DNA of 64,000 nucleotides from Gammaproteobacteria bacterium (GTDB taxonomy: Bacteria; Pseudomonadota; Gammaproteobacteria; Pseudomonadales; UBA5518). The DNA is taken from NCBI GenBank assembly GCA_016705365.1, contig JADIYI010000008.1, positions 248,001-312,000 of the forward strand, read 5' to 3'. The position numbers were made by a program, and so were the translations under genes. This document shows positions 1-8,235 of the stretch, piece by piece. A model generated the notes under the pieces. It was not told where the DNA came from. It did not search any database and saw nothing but the letters and a program-made list of their open reading frames with translations. Numbering within the stretch: position 1 is the stretch's first letter; each line of letters begins with the position of its first letter.

Positions 1-127
1 GCTGCGCATGCTCGGGACCGCGGTTGCTGATCGTGACGTGGTAGGCAAATGCGTAACGCTTCGCCGCCGGCTTGGAACTCTCGGGGCGGAACTCGCAGCG
101 CACGCTGACTTCTACATTCTCGTTCAT
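1..127 (-). CDS. apaG: ApaG, N-terminal part (runs off left edge)
   Basis: The reverse strand reads ATG at 127 and stays open to the window edge (42 codons). The visible N-terminus has a strand-rich pattern ending in RYAFAYHVTISNRG, which matches the start of ApaG, a small beta-sandwich (DUF525) protein of about 125 aa that in proteobacteria lies with ksgA and apaH. The molecular role of ApaG is poorly defined. It follows pyk on the same strand after 43 bp, so the two may be co-transcribed. The rest of the gene is outside the window. Confidence 0.8.
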   Translation of the reverse strand, partial: MNENVEVSVRCEFRPESSKPAAKRYAFAYHVTISNRGPEHAQ

Positions 128-170
128 GGCAATGTTGCTTCTTGTTTCTGCGCGGTTGTCCGGAACAGGC

Positions 171-1616
171 TCATCTATCCGCCTTTTTTGCCGCGGCCAG
201 CATGGCAGCGTCCAGCGCTGGCACTTCCCGCACATGGATCGCCTCGACGCCGGCACCCTCGAGAATATCCGAGATCACCACCACCTTGTCGCCGGCACTG
301 AAGCCCTCGCGCTCGACCAGGATGGCGAACGCATTGGCGAGGGTCTTCTCCGGATTGTTGCTGAAGTTGCTGCGAAACGCGTATACGCCGCGATTCAGCG
401 CAAGTTGCCGACGGGTGCGGCTGTCATTGGAAAAAGCGAACACCGTCGGGGTGAACGGGTGGCAATTGGTCACGAAACTTGCCATCCGGCCACGGCGGGT
501 GATCACCACGATGCCGCGTGCCGAGACCAGCTCCGCGAGATGTGCGGCGCTGGCCGCGAGGCTTTGCTTCTGCTCGGTCAGCACCAGTTTTTCGGTGAAC
601 TGCAGCCCGCGCTGCGGCTCGACGGCCTGGCAGATGCGATCGAGGTATTCCACGCACTTGACCGGATACTTGCCGATGGTGGTCTCGCCCGAGAGCATGA
701 CGGCGTCCGCCTCTTCATAGACCGCATTGGCCACATCAGTCACCTCGGCGCGCGTCGGCACCGGGTTCTGGATCATCGATTCGAGCAGGTGCGTGGCCAC
801 GATCACCCGCTTGCCCTGCTCGGCGCAAGCGCGCACGATACGGCGCTGGATATTGGGCAATTCGTAGAAATTCACTTCAACACCGAGATCCCCGCGCGCG
901 ACCATGATGCCATCGGCCTCGCGCACGATCTCGTCGAGATTGCGCACCCCCTCCTGGTCCTCGATCTTGGCGATGATCTTGATCTTGCCGGCCTTCGCGC
1001 CGAGGAATTCGCGCAACTCGCGCACGTCCTTGGCCTCGCGCACGAACGACAGGGCGATGAAATCCACCTCCTGTTCCATTCCGAAGGCGATGTCGTGGCG
1101 GTCTTTCTCGGTGATGGCCGGCAGGTTGACCCGCACTCCCGGCAGGTTCACGTGACTCTTGCTCTTCAGGAAACCGCCGTCGATCACGCGGCAGCGCATC
1201 ACCCGCTCCTGCTTGCTCAGCACCTCGAGATTGATCAGTCCGTTGTCGACCGTGATCTTGTCACCCACGCTCACCGCCTGGATGATGTCGGCATAATCGA
1301 TCTGTATCGAGCTCTCCTCGACATCATCGGCGCCACGCACGACGATCGTGATTTCCTCGCCCTCGCGCAGGTCGAGGCTGGCCGACAGGTGGCCGGTGCG
1401 GATCTCCGGTCCCTGGGTGTCGAGCATCACCGGGATCGTGTACTTGACCTTGCGATTCAGGGTGCGGATGGCCTTGATGATGCGCTCGTGCGAGGCATGA
1501 TCGCCGTGAGACATATTGAGCCGCACGATATTCATTCCGGCGTTGTAGAGCCGCTCCAGCATCTCGTAGGAACTGGTGGCCGGGCCGATGGTGCAGATGA
1601 TCTTGGTCTTGCGCAT
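171..1616 (-). CDS. pyk: Pyruvate kinase
   Basis: This is a 481-aa pyruvate kinase, the last glycolytic step (phosphoenolpyruvate plus ADP to pyruvate plus ATP), cytoplasmic. The N-terminus RKTKIICTIGPA, the substrate loop RLNMSHG, the catalytic signature IIAKIEDQEG (Lys and Glu for phosphoryl transfer and the metal), MVARGDLGVE and SGETTIGKYP are all present. The C-terminal regulatory domain is complete. An open frame extends 26 codons upstream, but family alignment starts at the ATG at 1616, so that start is used. No strong Shine-Dalgarno is visible. The length is normal for the type II (PykA-like) branch. Confidence 0.97.
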   Translation of the reverse strand: MRKTKIICTIGPATSSYEMLERLYNAGMNIVRLNMSHGDHASHERIIKAIRTLNRKVKYTIPVMLDTQGPEIRTGHLSASLDLREGEEITIVVRGADDVEESSIQIDYADIIQAVSVGDKITVDNGLINLEVLSKQERVMRCRVIDGGFLKSKSHVNLPGVRVNLPAITEKDRHDIAFGMEQEVDFIALSFVREAKDVRELREFLGAKAGKIKIIAKIEDQEGVRNLDEIVREADGIMVARGDLGVEVNFYELPNIQRRIVRACAEQGKRVIVATHLLESMIQNPVPTRAEVTDVANAVYEEADAVMLSGETTIGKYPVKCVEYLDRICQAVEPQRGLQFTEKLVLTEQKQSLAASAAHLAELVSARGIVVITRRGRMASFVTNCHPFTPTVFAFSNDSRTRRQLALNRGVYAFRSNFSNNPEKTLANAFAILVEREGFSAGDKVVVISDILEGAGVEAIHVREVPALDAAMLAAAKKADR

Positions 1617-1647
1617 TGTGTCCGCTGCAGGGTCTGCAAAGCAGCGC

Positions 1648-1690
1648 ATCATAGCAGCAAAACCCGCGCACCCCCGAGTCCGCGCGGGTT
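1648..1690 (-). promoter_or_regulatory. pyk upstream region: hairpin plus possible -10 box
   Basis: Reading toward pyk, a 9-bp inverted repeat (AACCCGCGC / GCGCGGGTT, positions 1661-1690, 12-nt loop) is followed by TTTTGC and then TATGAT (1648-1653), which fits a -10 box 31 bp before the pyk start. No good -35 is present. The hairpin could insulate pyk from antisense readthrough, as the genes just beyond are on the other strand. This is an inference from short motifs only. Confidence 0.3.
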
Positions 1691-1826
1691 GCAAAAGGCA
1701 GCCGGAGCCAGCGGTTTACCGCCGCCGCAACCGCACGGTAGTATGGAGGCTCACGCCCGCCAATGGCCGCTTGCCAGTGGCCCCGCGCACCGCCAAACCC
1801 GCCGCGCAGAGGAGATGTACCATTCC

Positions 1827-2189
1827 ATGACGGATTTCAGGTCTTATTCCCGGGTCGAGAACGAATTGGCCCACAAGTTCCGCAACAACCTCAACCACGC
1901 CGAATCGGCGGAAGACGTGAAGAAATTTTTCGCCTACACGCTCCGCGAACTGCTCGGCCGGGTGCTCGGCGACAGCGTCGCCCTGCACTATGAAGACATC
2001 AGCCTTTCCGCGGACGACGCCCATTACCAGGTGAGCCAGCGGCTGCAGACCGAGCCTGCCTATGCCCGCGCGCTCGAGGATTCCGATCTCGCGGCCATCA
2101 TGCGGCGCTTCGCGGAAGCTGCCCACCACCGCATGCTCCACCTGGAGGGTCATCCCGAGAAAACCCAGTCAAAGATCCGTGGCCACTGA
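1827..2189 (+). CDS. Conserved-looking hypothetical protein, 120 aa
   Basis: A 120-aa cytoplasmic protein that I do not recognise. It is rich in charged and helix-forming residues (ELAHKFRNNLNHAESAEDVKKFF near the start), has no membrane segment, no signal peptide and no cysteine. The ATG at 1827 has GAGGAG about 12 nt upstream; an in-frame ATG at 1815 lies directly against that Shine-Dalgarno, so 1827 is preferred. It is followed after 13 bp by the hydrolase gene on the same strand, so the two are probably co-transcribed. Codon use matches its neighbours, which supports it as a real gene. Its function is unknown. Confidence 0.7.
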   Translation: MTDFRSYSRVENELAHKFRNNLNHAESAEDVKKFFAYTLRELLGRVLGDSVALHYEDISLSADDAHYQVSQRLQTEPAYARALEDSDLAAIMRRFAEAAHHRMLHLEGHPEKTQSKIRGH

Positions 2190-2202
2190 GCGAGGAACCT
2201 CC

Positions 2203-2910
2203 ATGCAACAGCAACACGTCGATTACGGGCATGCCGGCCAGGCACTGCAGGGCTTCCTTGCGCGACCCGATGGTGACGACCGCAGGCCCGGCATTCTGAT
2301 CGCGCATGCCTGGGGCGGGCGCGACGAGTTCGTGCTCGACAAGGCGCGCACGCTCGCCGGCCTCGGCTATGCCGCATTCGCGCTCGATGTCTACGGCAAG
2401 GGAGTGCTCGGCAGCGGGCCCGAACAAAACTCGCAATTGATGGCGCCGTTGCTGGCCGACCGCGCGCTGCTGCGCGATCGACTCACCGCGGGGCTGGATT
2501 GCCTGCGGGCACAGCCCGGAGTAGATACCGGGCGCATTGCCATCATGGGCTACTGTTTTGGCGGGCTGTGTGCGCTCGACCTGGCGCGCAGCGGTGCCGA
2601 TATCCGCGGTGCGGTGTCACTGCATGGGCTGTTTGTGCCACCCGGCCTCGAGCCGCACCCGATCAAGGCGCGCGTGCTTGCCCTGCACGGCTACGCCGAC
2701 CCGATGGTGCCACCACAGCAGGTGGTGGATTTTGGCCGCGAAATGAGCGATGCCGGGGTCGACTGGCAACTCCACGCCTACGGCGGCGTGCTGCACGCCT
2801 TTACCGTGCCCGACGCCAACGACCCCAAGCTGGGGACACTCTACGATGCGCGTGCCGCACGCCGCTCGTGGTGTGCACTGCTTGATTTCTACGAGGAAAT
2901 CTTTGCCTGA
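2203..2910 (+). CDS. Dienelactone hydrolase family protein
   Basis: A 235-aa alpha/beta-hydrolase of the dienelactone hydrolase family. The nucleophile elbow GYCFGG carries cysteine as the nucleophile, as in classical DLH, with the acid in HGYADPMVP and the histidine in GVLHAFTVP, so the Cys-Asp-His triad is complete. The ATG at 2203 follows GAGGAACC with proper spacing; the longer upstream frame overlaps the previous gene and is not used. The true substrate is not evident: no chlorocatechol or protocatechuate genes are nearby, so it may be a general cytoplasmic carboxyl-ester or lactone hydrolase. It converges on radA, with only 8 bp between the stop codons. Confidence 0.9.
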   Translation: MQQQHVDYGHAGQALQGFLARPDGDDRRPGILIAHAWGGRDEFVLDKARTLAGLGYAAFALDVYGKGVLGSGPEQNSQLMAPLLADRALLRDRLTAGLDCLRAQPGVDTGRIAIMGYCFGGLCALDLARSGADIRGAVSLHGLFVPPGLEPHPIKARVLALHGYADPMVPPQQVVDFGREMSDAGVDWQLHAYGGVLHAFTVPDANDPKLGTLYDARAARRSWCALLDFYEEIFA

Positions 2911-2918
2911 GCGACGGG

Positions 2919-4277
2919 CTACAACGCCTCCAGCGCCTGGGCCAGGCTGGTGACGCCAACCACCTCCATGCCCTCGACGGGTTTGCGGGGCACGTTGGCC
3001 AGCGGCACGATGGCCCGGCGAAAGCCGTGCTTGGCCGCCTCGAGCAGGCGCTCACCGCCGCTGGGAACGGGTCGAATCTCACCGGATAGTCCGACCTCTC
3101 CAAAACTCACCAGCTCGGCCGGCAGGCTACGATCCCGGTAGCTCGACACGATCGCCAGCAACAGGGCCAGATCGGCGCTGGTCTCGGCGACCTTGATGCC
3201 ACCGACCACGTTGGCAAAAACGTCCTGATCCCCGATCTGCAGTCCGCCATGGCGGTGCAGCACCGCCAGCAGCATCGCCAGCCGGTTCTGGTCCACACCC
3301 ACCGCGACCCGCCGCGGGTTGCTGCCCATGCTATCGTCGACCAGTGCCTGGATCTCGACCAGCAAGGGGCGCGTGCCCTCCCAAACCACCATCACCACGC
3401 TGCCCGGCGAGACTTCCTCACCCCGCGACAGGAATATTGCCGAGGGATTGCGCACCTCGCGCATGCCGCGATCGGTCATCGCGAACACCCCGAGTTCGTT
3501 GACCGCGCCGAAACGGTTCTTGCTGGCGCGCAGCGAGCGGTAGCGGGAATCCCCTTCGGCCTCGAGCATGATCGAGCAATCGATGATGTGCTCGAGCACC
3601 TTGGGTCCAGCCAGCGTGCCGTCCTTGGTCACGTGACCGACCAGGAACATCGCGGCGCCACTCGCCTTGGCAAAACGGGTGAAATACGCGGCGCTCTCGC
3701 GCACCTGCGCGACGCCACCCGGCGCCGACGGGACTTCCTCGCAGTGCACCACCTGGATCGAATCGATCACCATCACCCGTGGCGCCAGCTGCTGCGCGGC
3801 CTTGGTGATGGCCTCGACACTGGTTTCGGCCAGCATCTTCAGCTTGTCCGTGGGCAGGCCAAGCCGATGAGCGCGCAGCGCGACCTGCTGCAGGGACTCC
3901 TCGCCGGTGACATACAGCGATTCCATGCCCTGCGACAGCTGGCACATGGCCTGGAGCAGCAGCGTGCTCTTGCCGGCACCCGGCTGCCCGCCGATCAGGT
4001 TCACCGAGCCGGGCACGACTCCGCCGCCGAGTACCCGGTCGAGCTCGCTGAAACCGGTCGAGAACCTCGGCACCTCGGCAAGGTCGATCTGGTCGAGTGT
4101 CTGCACCTCGGCCGGCGCTCCCGCATAGCCGCCACGCCTGGCGGGCGCCCGCGCACCGCCGGCCTGCACGAACTGGCTGAGCGTATTCCACGCATTGCAG
4201 TCCGGGCACTGGCCCGCCCACTTGTTCTGCTCGGAACCGCAGTCCTGGCAGACGAAAACCACTCTAGACTTCGCCAC
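2919..4277 (-). CDS. radA: DNA repair protein RadA
   Basis: RadA (Sms), 452 aa, is a DnaB-like/RecA-like ATPase that drives branch migration and ssDNA uptake in recombination intermediates. Visible parts in order are an N-terminal four-cysteine zinc finger (CQDCG ... CPDC), Walker A GGQPGAGKST, the KNRFG motif specific to RadA, and a C-terminal Lon-protease-like domain. The start is GTG at 4277, preceded by AAGGA at about 6 nt. It is divergent from the DnaT-like/lambda-P-like pair with 94 bp between, so the two replication/repair units may share a control region. Confidence 0.97.
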   Translation of the reverse strand: MAKSRVVFVCQDCGSEQNKWAGQCPDCNAWNTLSQFVQAGGARAPARRGGYAGAPAEVQTLDQIDLAEVPRFSTGFSELDRVLGGGVVPGSVNLIGGQPGAGKSTLLLQAMCQLSQGMESLYVTGEESLQQVALRAHRLGLPTDKLKMLAETSVEAITKAAQQLAPRVMVIDSIQVVHCEEVPSAPGGVAQVRESAAYFTRFAKASGAAMFLVGHVTKDGTLAGPKVLEHIIDCSIMLEAEGDSRYRSLRASKNRFGAVNELGVFAMTDRGMREVRNPSAIFLSRGEEVSPGSVVMVVWEGTRPLLVEIQALVDDSMGSNPRRVAVGVDQNRLAMLLAVLHRHGGLQIGDQDVFANVVGGIKVAETSADLALLLAIVSSYRDRSLPAELVSFGEVGLSGEIRPVPSGGERLLEAAKHGFRRAIVPLANVPRKPVEGMEVVGVTSLAQALEAL

Positions 4278-4371
4278 TCTCTATCCTTAGGCTTGGCTCC
4301 CTTGAGCGCTGGAGGCGATTGTGTCAGGGTGACGGCGCCAAGACAAAGGCAGGCACACCCGAAACGAGCGC

Positions 4372-5475
4372 ATGGCATCCAGTCTCATTCACGAACGTCC
4401 GCTGGTGATCTCCCCTACCCTGGCCGCGACCATCGGCCTCGAGGAGGCGCTGTTGCTGCAATTCCTGCACGAATTCACCCAGCTCGTGCCCGGCGCGGGC
4501 CAGGGGCAGTGGCGTGAAATCGCCAAGGAGGAACTGCTGCGCCTGCTGCCGTTCTGGAACGAGCGAGACTGCCAGCGCGTATCGGCCAGCCTGCGCGAAA
4601 AGGGCGTGTTGTGGATCGATTCACCACCGCTCGAGCAATGCGCCGCCCTGCGCTTTTGCCTCGACGCCTCGCAGCCACGCATGCGCGTGCCGCAACAGAG
4701 CGCGGCGAAGGCGAGCGCAGGCAAGTCGCTGATCGCCGGTCGCTGGCAGCCCGACGAGGAACTGTTGCGCCAGCTTGCGCTGCATGGCATCTCGCGCGAC
4801 TTTGCCGCTGCTCAGCTCGATGAGTTCGTGATGTACTGGTCCGATCGCGGCGACCCGGCTTTTTCATGGAATGCGAAGTTTCGCGGCCATGTGATTCGCC
4901 GCTGGCGCGAACACCAGGCCGCCAGCGATGATCGCGATGATCTGCCGAGTCGTATCGGGCCCGACTGGCAACCGGATACCGATGCCCTGGAGATCCTGCA
5001 GCGCGCCGGCGTCAGCCGCCACTTCATCGAGGATGCGGTGCCCGAATTCGTGCTGTACTGGACCGAGCGCGGTGAAGCGGCGCGGACCTGGAATTCGCGC
5101 TTCGTCGCGCACGTCAAACGGCAATGGGCGCGCTACACCGCGACCATGGAACTCGACAGCGAACCGCGCCGCATCCCGGCAAACTGGCAACCGAGCGGGG
5201 ATGTACACGACATTCTGCGCATGGCCAACATCGACGAGACGTTTGCGCTGGCCTTGCTGCCCGAGTTCCAGATGTACTGGAGCGACAGCGGCGAGGCCTA
5301 CCCGTCGTGGAACAGCAAGTTCCTGCAGCACGTCAAGCACCATTGGGCCCGTAGCCACCAGCCGGGCAAGAACGGAGGGCACTCGAATGAAAACCGGCAA
5401 GGACCTGGCGCAACAGGCAGCACGCGGGCTCGCAGCCTCGTCGAGGACCTCACGGACCGCAGCTGGGCCGACTGA
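4372..5475 (+). CDS. Primosome-like protein with three tandem DnaT-type domains
   Basis: A 367-aa protein. Residues 1-100 look like a helical or winged-helix-type N-terminal region. Then the same 54-residue module occurs three times, at about 125-178, 199-252 and 272-325. Each has WQP at the start, EF at +26, YW at +30, W-N at +41 and a closing W at +53. This pattern is that of the C-terminal ssDNA-binding domain of E. coli DnaT (one copy in a 179-aa protein), which acts in primosome assembly. The C-terminal tail (about 330-367) is polar. The last 89 nt overlap the lambda-P-like gene, implying coupled expression. Probable role (inference): binding ssDNA or the partner during replicative helicase loading. 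It may correspond to the domesticated phage-derived gene named dopC in the literature, but I cannot confirm this. Confidence 0.8.
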   Translation: MASSLIHERPLVISPTLAATIGLEEALLLQFLHEFTQLVPGAGQGQWREIAKEELLRLLPFWNERDCQRVSASLREKGVLWIDSPPLEQCAALRFCLDASQPRMRVPQQSAAKASAGKSLIAGRWQPDEELLRQLALHGISRDFAAAQLDEFVMYWSDRGDPAFSWNAKFRGHVIRRWREHQAASDDRDDLPSRIGPDWQPDTDALEILQRAGVSRHFIEDAVPEFVLYWTERGEAARTWNSRFVAHVKRQWARYTATMELDSEPRRIPANWQPSGDVHDILRMANIDETFALALLPEFQMYWSDSGEAYPSWNSKFLQHVKHHWARSHQPGKNGGHSNENRQGPGATGSTRARSLVEDLTDRSWAD

Positions 5476-6052
5476 TGCACGCGGTGACAGCGCACTGGTC
5501 GACGCGATCAACCAGGTGTTTGCGCTGTTCCGGCTCAACTATCACAACCAGTATTACAGCGCCTTCGGCGACGGATCACAGCTCAACCAGGTCAAGAAAC
5601 TGTGGCTCGATAGCCTCGCTTCGCACAGCGCCGAGACGATTTTGCTCGGCGCCCGCCGCTGCATAGAAACCTCGGAGTACCTGCCGACCCTGCACCGCAT
5701 GCTCGAATGTTGCCGCAGCGCGCGCCTCGACGCGCAGGGCCTCCCCGAGGTGCATGCGGCCTATCGCGAAGCCTGCCTGGCGCCGGAGCCGAAACAGGCC
5801 CAGGCTTGGAGCCATCCCGCGGTGTATCTTGCGGGACGTGAAACCGGCTGGTTCCTGCTCGCCTCGAGCCCGGAAAGCAAATCATTTCCGGCCTTCGAGC
5901 GCTGTTATCGCGCTCTGTGCGACCAGATCGCCGCGGGTGTCACGCTGGCACTGCCATCTCGCGGTGAATCGGTTGCGGCTCATGCGGACGCACCGGATCC
6001 CGAACGACAACGCGCACAACTCGCGCGCTTGCGCAGCGATACCGGGATCTGA
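5387..6052 (+). CDS. Lambda replication protein P-like helicase loader
   Basis: A 221-aa protein whose residues from about 40 on follow phage lambda P: INQVFALFRLNYHNQYY, then LNQVKKLWLDSL, an ALL/GARR segment followed by EYLPTLHRMLECC, then a W-SHPAVYLA-like block and a C-terminal helix. Lambda P recruits the host DnaB helicase to the origin and loads it. The ATG at 5387 follows GGAGGG with 7-nt spacing and lies inside the end of the preceding gene in another frame (89-nt overlap). No integrase, lysis or structural phage gene is near, and base use is like the chromosome, so this looks like a domesticated loader rather than prophage. It may correspond to the gene called dopE (from memory). 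Confidence 0.75.
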   Translation: MKTGKDLAQQAARGLAASSRTSRTAAGPTDARGDSALVDAINQVFALFRLNYHNQYYSAFGDGSQLNQVKKLWLDSLASHSAETILLGARRCIETSEYLPTLHRMLECCRSARLDAQGLPEVHAAYREACLAPEPKQAQAWSHPAVYLAGRETGWFLLASSPESKSFPAFERCYRALCDQIAAGVTLALPSRGESVAAHADAPDPERQRAQLARLRSDTGI

Positions 6053-6058
6053 ACGCTC

Positions 6059-7663
6059 TCAACCGCCCACGACCAACTCGAATCGGTCAAAGCGGGCCCG
6101 GCAAACCCGATCGCGACCAGCCGCCTTGGCGGCGTATAGCGCCTGGTCGGCACGTGCGATCAACGCCTCGCCGTTGGCATCCTGCGCTTCCAGCAGCGCC
6201 ACACCCACGCTCGAGGTGACGCGAAACTCCCTGCCTTCGGCATCGCTGTGATCGACGCTGCGCAGGGTCTCGTGCACGCGCCTCGCCGCCGCATGGGCAC
6301 CCGCCTCGTCGGTATCGGTGAGCAGCAATGCAAACTCTTCGCCGCCGTAGCGCGCCGCGACATCGGCCGGGCGTTTCAGTGCGCGCAACAAGACGCCGAT
6401 GGTCTCCAGCACCCGGTCACCGCACAGGTGACCACGGGTATCGTTCACCTGCTTGAAATGATCGAGATCGATCATCAATAACGCAAGCGAGCTGCCGTGG
6501 CGGCGGGCACGCGCGTATTCTTCCTCCAGACGCGACAGCAACAAACGCCGGTTGGCGAGACCCGTCAGCACGTCGGTGTGAGCCATGCGCTCGAGTTCCG
6601 CATTCGCATCCTGCAGGCGTTGCTGGGTTTCGAGCAATGTCCGCTGGGCGTGCTGCTCGGTGGTGGTATCGCGCAGGATCGCCACGGCACCGGCCATTCC
6701 ACCTTCCGCATCGGATATCGCCGCCGCCCTGATCTGCACCAGCAGCGTCGCGCCGGTGGCCGACACCAGCTGCTGCTCGCGGGGTTCGGCAAGCAGCATC
6801 GCCAGCGCCGCGTTCGGCAACAGTTCGGCGAGCGAACGGCCGAGGACCGCATCGGCGCTGCGTCGCAGCAGCTTGCAGGCCGCGGTGTTGACATCCACCA
6901 CCCTTTCGCGGGCGTCCAGGATCAGCACTCCTTCGAGCAGACTGTCAAACGCGATTCCACGACCAATCGGGGACAGATCGAGCAGGCGATGACGCAGCAT
7001 CGCCCACAACAGCAGGGCAAAGCAGCCGGCAAAACCGAGCGGTGTCGGATCCGAATCCAGTGGCCAGTAACCGGCAAGGAACACCACGTTCACGCCGATC
7101 AATCCGATCGGGATGATTCCCGTGACATAGAGCTGGGTACGGTAATAAGGCGATTGCGCATAATGCTTCAACAACAACAGACAGCCGGCGAGGAAAACCA
7201 GGTAGACCCAGCCGACCATCACCCAGAACAACGGCCCGTAGAGCGTCTGGGGTACCGGAACCTCCGGCGGCACGAGAAATCCGCGCCAGAGCAGCGAGTC
7301 GGCATTTGGCTCGCAGCCAATGCCCAGCATCATCGTGATCACCGGCGGCACCAGGAATATCCACGCACGCGTCGGGTTCAACCATTGCCGGTTGCCGGTC
7401 TGCGCAAGCGCCACAAACAGCCACAGCACCGGCGACAGTGTGATCGCCGGGTACTGGATGCGGTTCGCGAGCAATGCTTGCGCAGGCGTTTCACTGCCGA
7501 GCCAGAGGATCTCCACCGCGCACCACCAGGCAACTGCAATGCCCAGCGCGACCATGTAGCGCCATGCAGGTCCGGGGCGATGCCGCTCGGCGATGAACGC
7601 AACGAACAGCGCCAGGGCGGCACCGATCAGCGACGGCAGGAATTGAACCGAGTAGAAATTCAT
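6059..7663 (-). CDS. Membrane diguanylate cyclase (7TM-PAS-GGDEF)
   Basis: A 534-aa inner-membrane protein. Residues 1-220 contain seven hydrophobic segments of the histidine-kinase N-terminal 7TM type; about 225-330 is a PAS domain; 360-530 is a GGDEF domain with an intact active site (RYGGEEF) and an RxxD inhibitory site (RPAD) five residues before it. It should make c-di-GMP from two GTP, with product inhibition. The PAS domain or 7TM region probably senses a small ligand. Convergent with the lambda-P-like gene (6 bp apart), so unrelated in transcription. The ATG at 7663 is the only plausible start. Confidence 0.93.
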   Translation of the reverse strand: MNFYSVQFLPSLIGAALALFVAFIAERHRPGPAWRYMVALGIAVAWWCAVEILWLGSETPAQALLANRIQYPAITLSPVLWLFVALAQTGNRQWLNPTRAWIFLVPPVITMMLGIGCEPNADSLLWRGFLVPPEVPVPQTLYGPLFWVMVGWVYLVFLAGCLLLLKHYAQSPYYRTQLYVTGIIPIGLIGVNVVFLAGYWPLDSDPTPLGFAGCFALLLWAMLRHRLLDLSPIGRGIAFDSLLEGVLILDARERVVDVNTAACKLLRRSADAVLGRSLAELLPNAALAMLLAEPREQQLVSATGATLLVQIRAAAISDAEGGMAGAVAILRDTTTEQHAQRTLLETQQRLQDANAELERMAHTDVLTGLANRRLLLSRLEEEYARARRHGSSLALLMIDLDHFKQVNDTRGHLCGDRVLETIGVLLRALKRPADVAARYGGEEFALLLTDTDEAGAHAAARRVHETLRSVDHSDAEGREFRVTSSVGVALLEAQDANGEALIARADQALYAAKAAGRDRVCRARFDRFELVVGG

Positions 7664-7714
7664 CCGACGTCAATCACACCCTGCATCCGGTAATGAGGCG
7701 GCGCAAAAACAGGA

Positions 7715-7743
7715 ACTATAGCCGTATCGATCGCGGTTGCCGA
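7715..7743 (-). promoter_or_regulatory. Possible promoter of the diguanylate cyclase gene
   Basis: On the reverse strand TCGGCA (7743-7738) and TATAGT (7720-7715) are separated by 17 bp, matching the sigma-70 consensus at 4/6 and 5/6 positions. The start point would be about 45 bp before the ATG at 7663. Seen by eye only. Confidence 0.4.
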
Positions 7744-7790
7744 ATGGCAAGCAGGCAAGCCAGTGCGAACGCTGTTGCGGCAATCTTCAT
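7716..7790 (-). CDS. Possible 24-aa small peptide (hydrophobic)
   Basis: A short frame with ATG at 7790 preceded by AGGAGA (9-nt spacing). It encodes 24 residues beginning MKIAATAFALACLLAI, like a signal sequence with an ALAC lipobox-like stretch, then a basic tail and stop. It could be a real small membrane peptide, the remnant of an entericidin-like lipoprotein, or chance. The rest of the 368-bp gap between the cyclase and the cold-shock gene (7664-8031) shows nothing else convincing apart from the terminator at 7959. Confidence 0.25.
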   Translation of the reverse strand: MKIAATAFALACLLAIRQPRSIRL

Positions 7791-7958
7791 CTGCTTGATT
7801 CTCCTGCGACGCGTGGCAAACGCGGCAAAGCAACGGCTGGGGCGGGCAATGCGAGCATTTCGCGACCGAATTCCGCACGACGGCATGCGCAATGATAACC
7901 GGGAACATCGTGCGCAACACGCGTCCCGTCGCGCCGCCATGCGGGGTTGAGTGCGCAT

Positions 7959-7986
7959 AAAAAAAGCGGCCCCGAGGGACCGCTTT
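7959..7986 (-). terminator. Rho-independent terminator of the cold-shock gene
   Basis: On the reverse strand AAAGCGGTCC pairs with GGGCCGCTTT (stem about 10 bp with a G-U pair, 4-nt loop), followed by a run of seven T. It lies 45 bp after the cold-shock stop codon. Confidence 0.85.
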
Positions 7987-8031
7987 CATTTACCGGCAGG
8001 AGGGCACTCTACGAGTGCCCCACGCCCGGAT

Positions 8032-8235
8032 TCAGGCAGGCTTCAGGTTGTCAGCCGCGTTCTTGCCGCGCTCCGAGACAACTTCAAAGCTGACGCGCTG
8101 GCCTTCGCTCAGCGTGCCCATGCCGGCGCGCTCGACTGCGCTGATGTGGACGAACACGTCCTTGTCGCCGCCTTCCGGCTGGATGAATCCAAAGCCTTTC
8201 GTCGTGTTGAAAAATTTTACGGTTCCGATAGCCAT
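8032..8235 (-). CDS. Cold-shock domain protein (CspA family)
   Basis: A 67-aa single cold-shock domain, a five-strand OB fold that binds ssRNA/ssDNA and melts RNA structure. Both RNA-binding motifs are present: KGFGFI (RNP1) and VFVHIS (RNP2). The ATG at 8235 is set by GGAGG at 8241-8245; the frame extends upstream but without family similarity. It is monocistronic, with its own terminator and a leader of about 100 nt, typical of cold-shock mRNAs. Whether it is cold-induced cannot be told from the sequence. Confidence 0.95.
   Translation of the reverse strand: MAIGTVKFFNTTKGFGFIQPEGGDKDVFVHISAVERAGMGTLSEGQRVSFEVVSERGKNAADNLKPA

Noticed and set aside
72..2189. A 705-codon open frame on the plus strand
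   Set aside because: Only its last 120 codons form a gene; the rest is the mirror of pyk, as GC-rich genes leave opposite frames open.
4744..5355. DNA-level tandem repeat in the DnaT-like gene
   Set aside because: The three modules are clear in protein but their DNA has diverged, so this is an old domain duplication and not a repeat array.
4372..6052. Prophage remnant
   Set aside because: Only the loader-like proteins resemble phage genes; no integrase, att sites, lysis or structural genes, and composition equals the surroundings.
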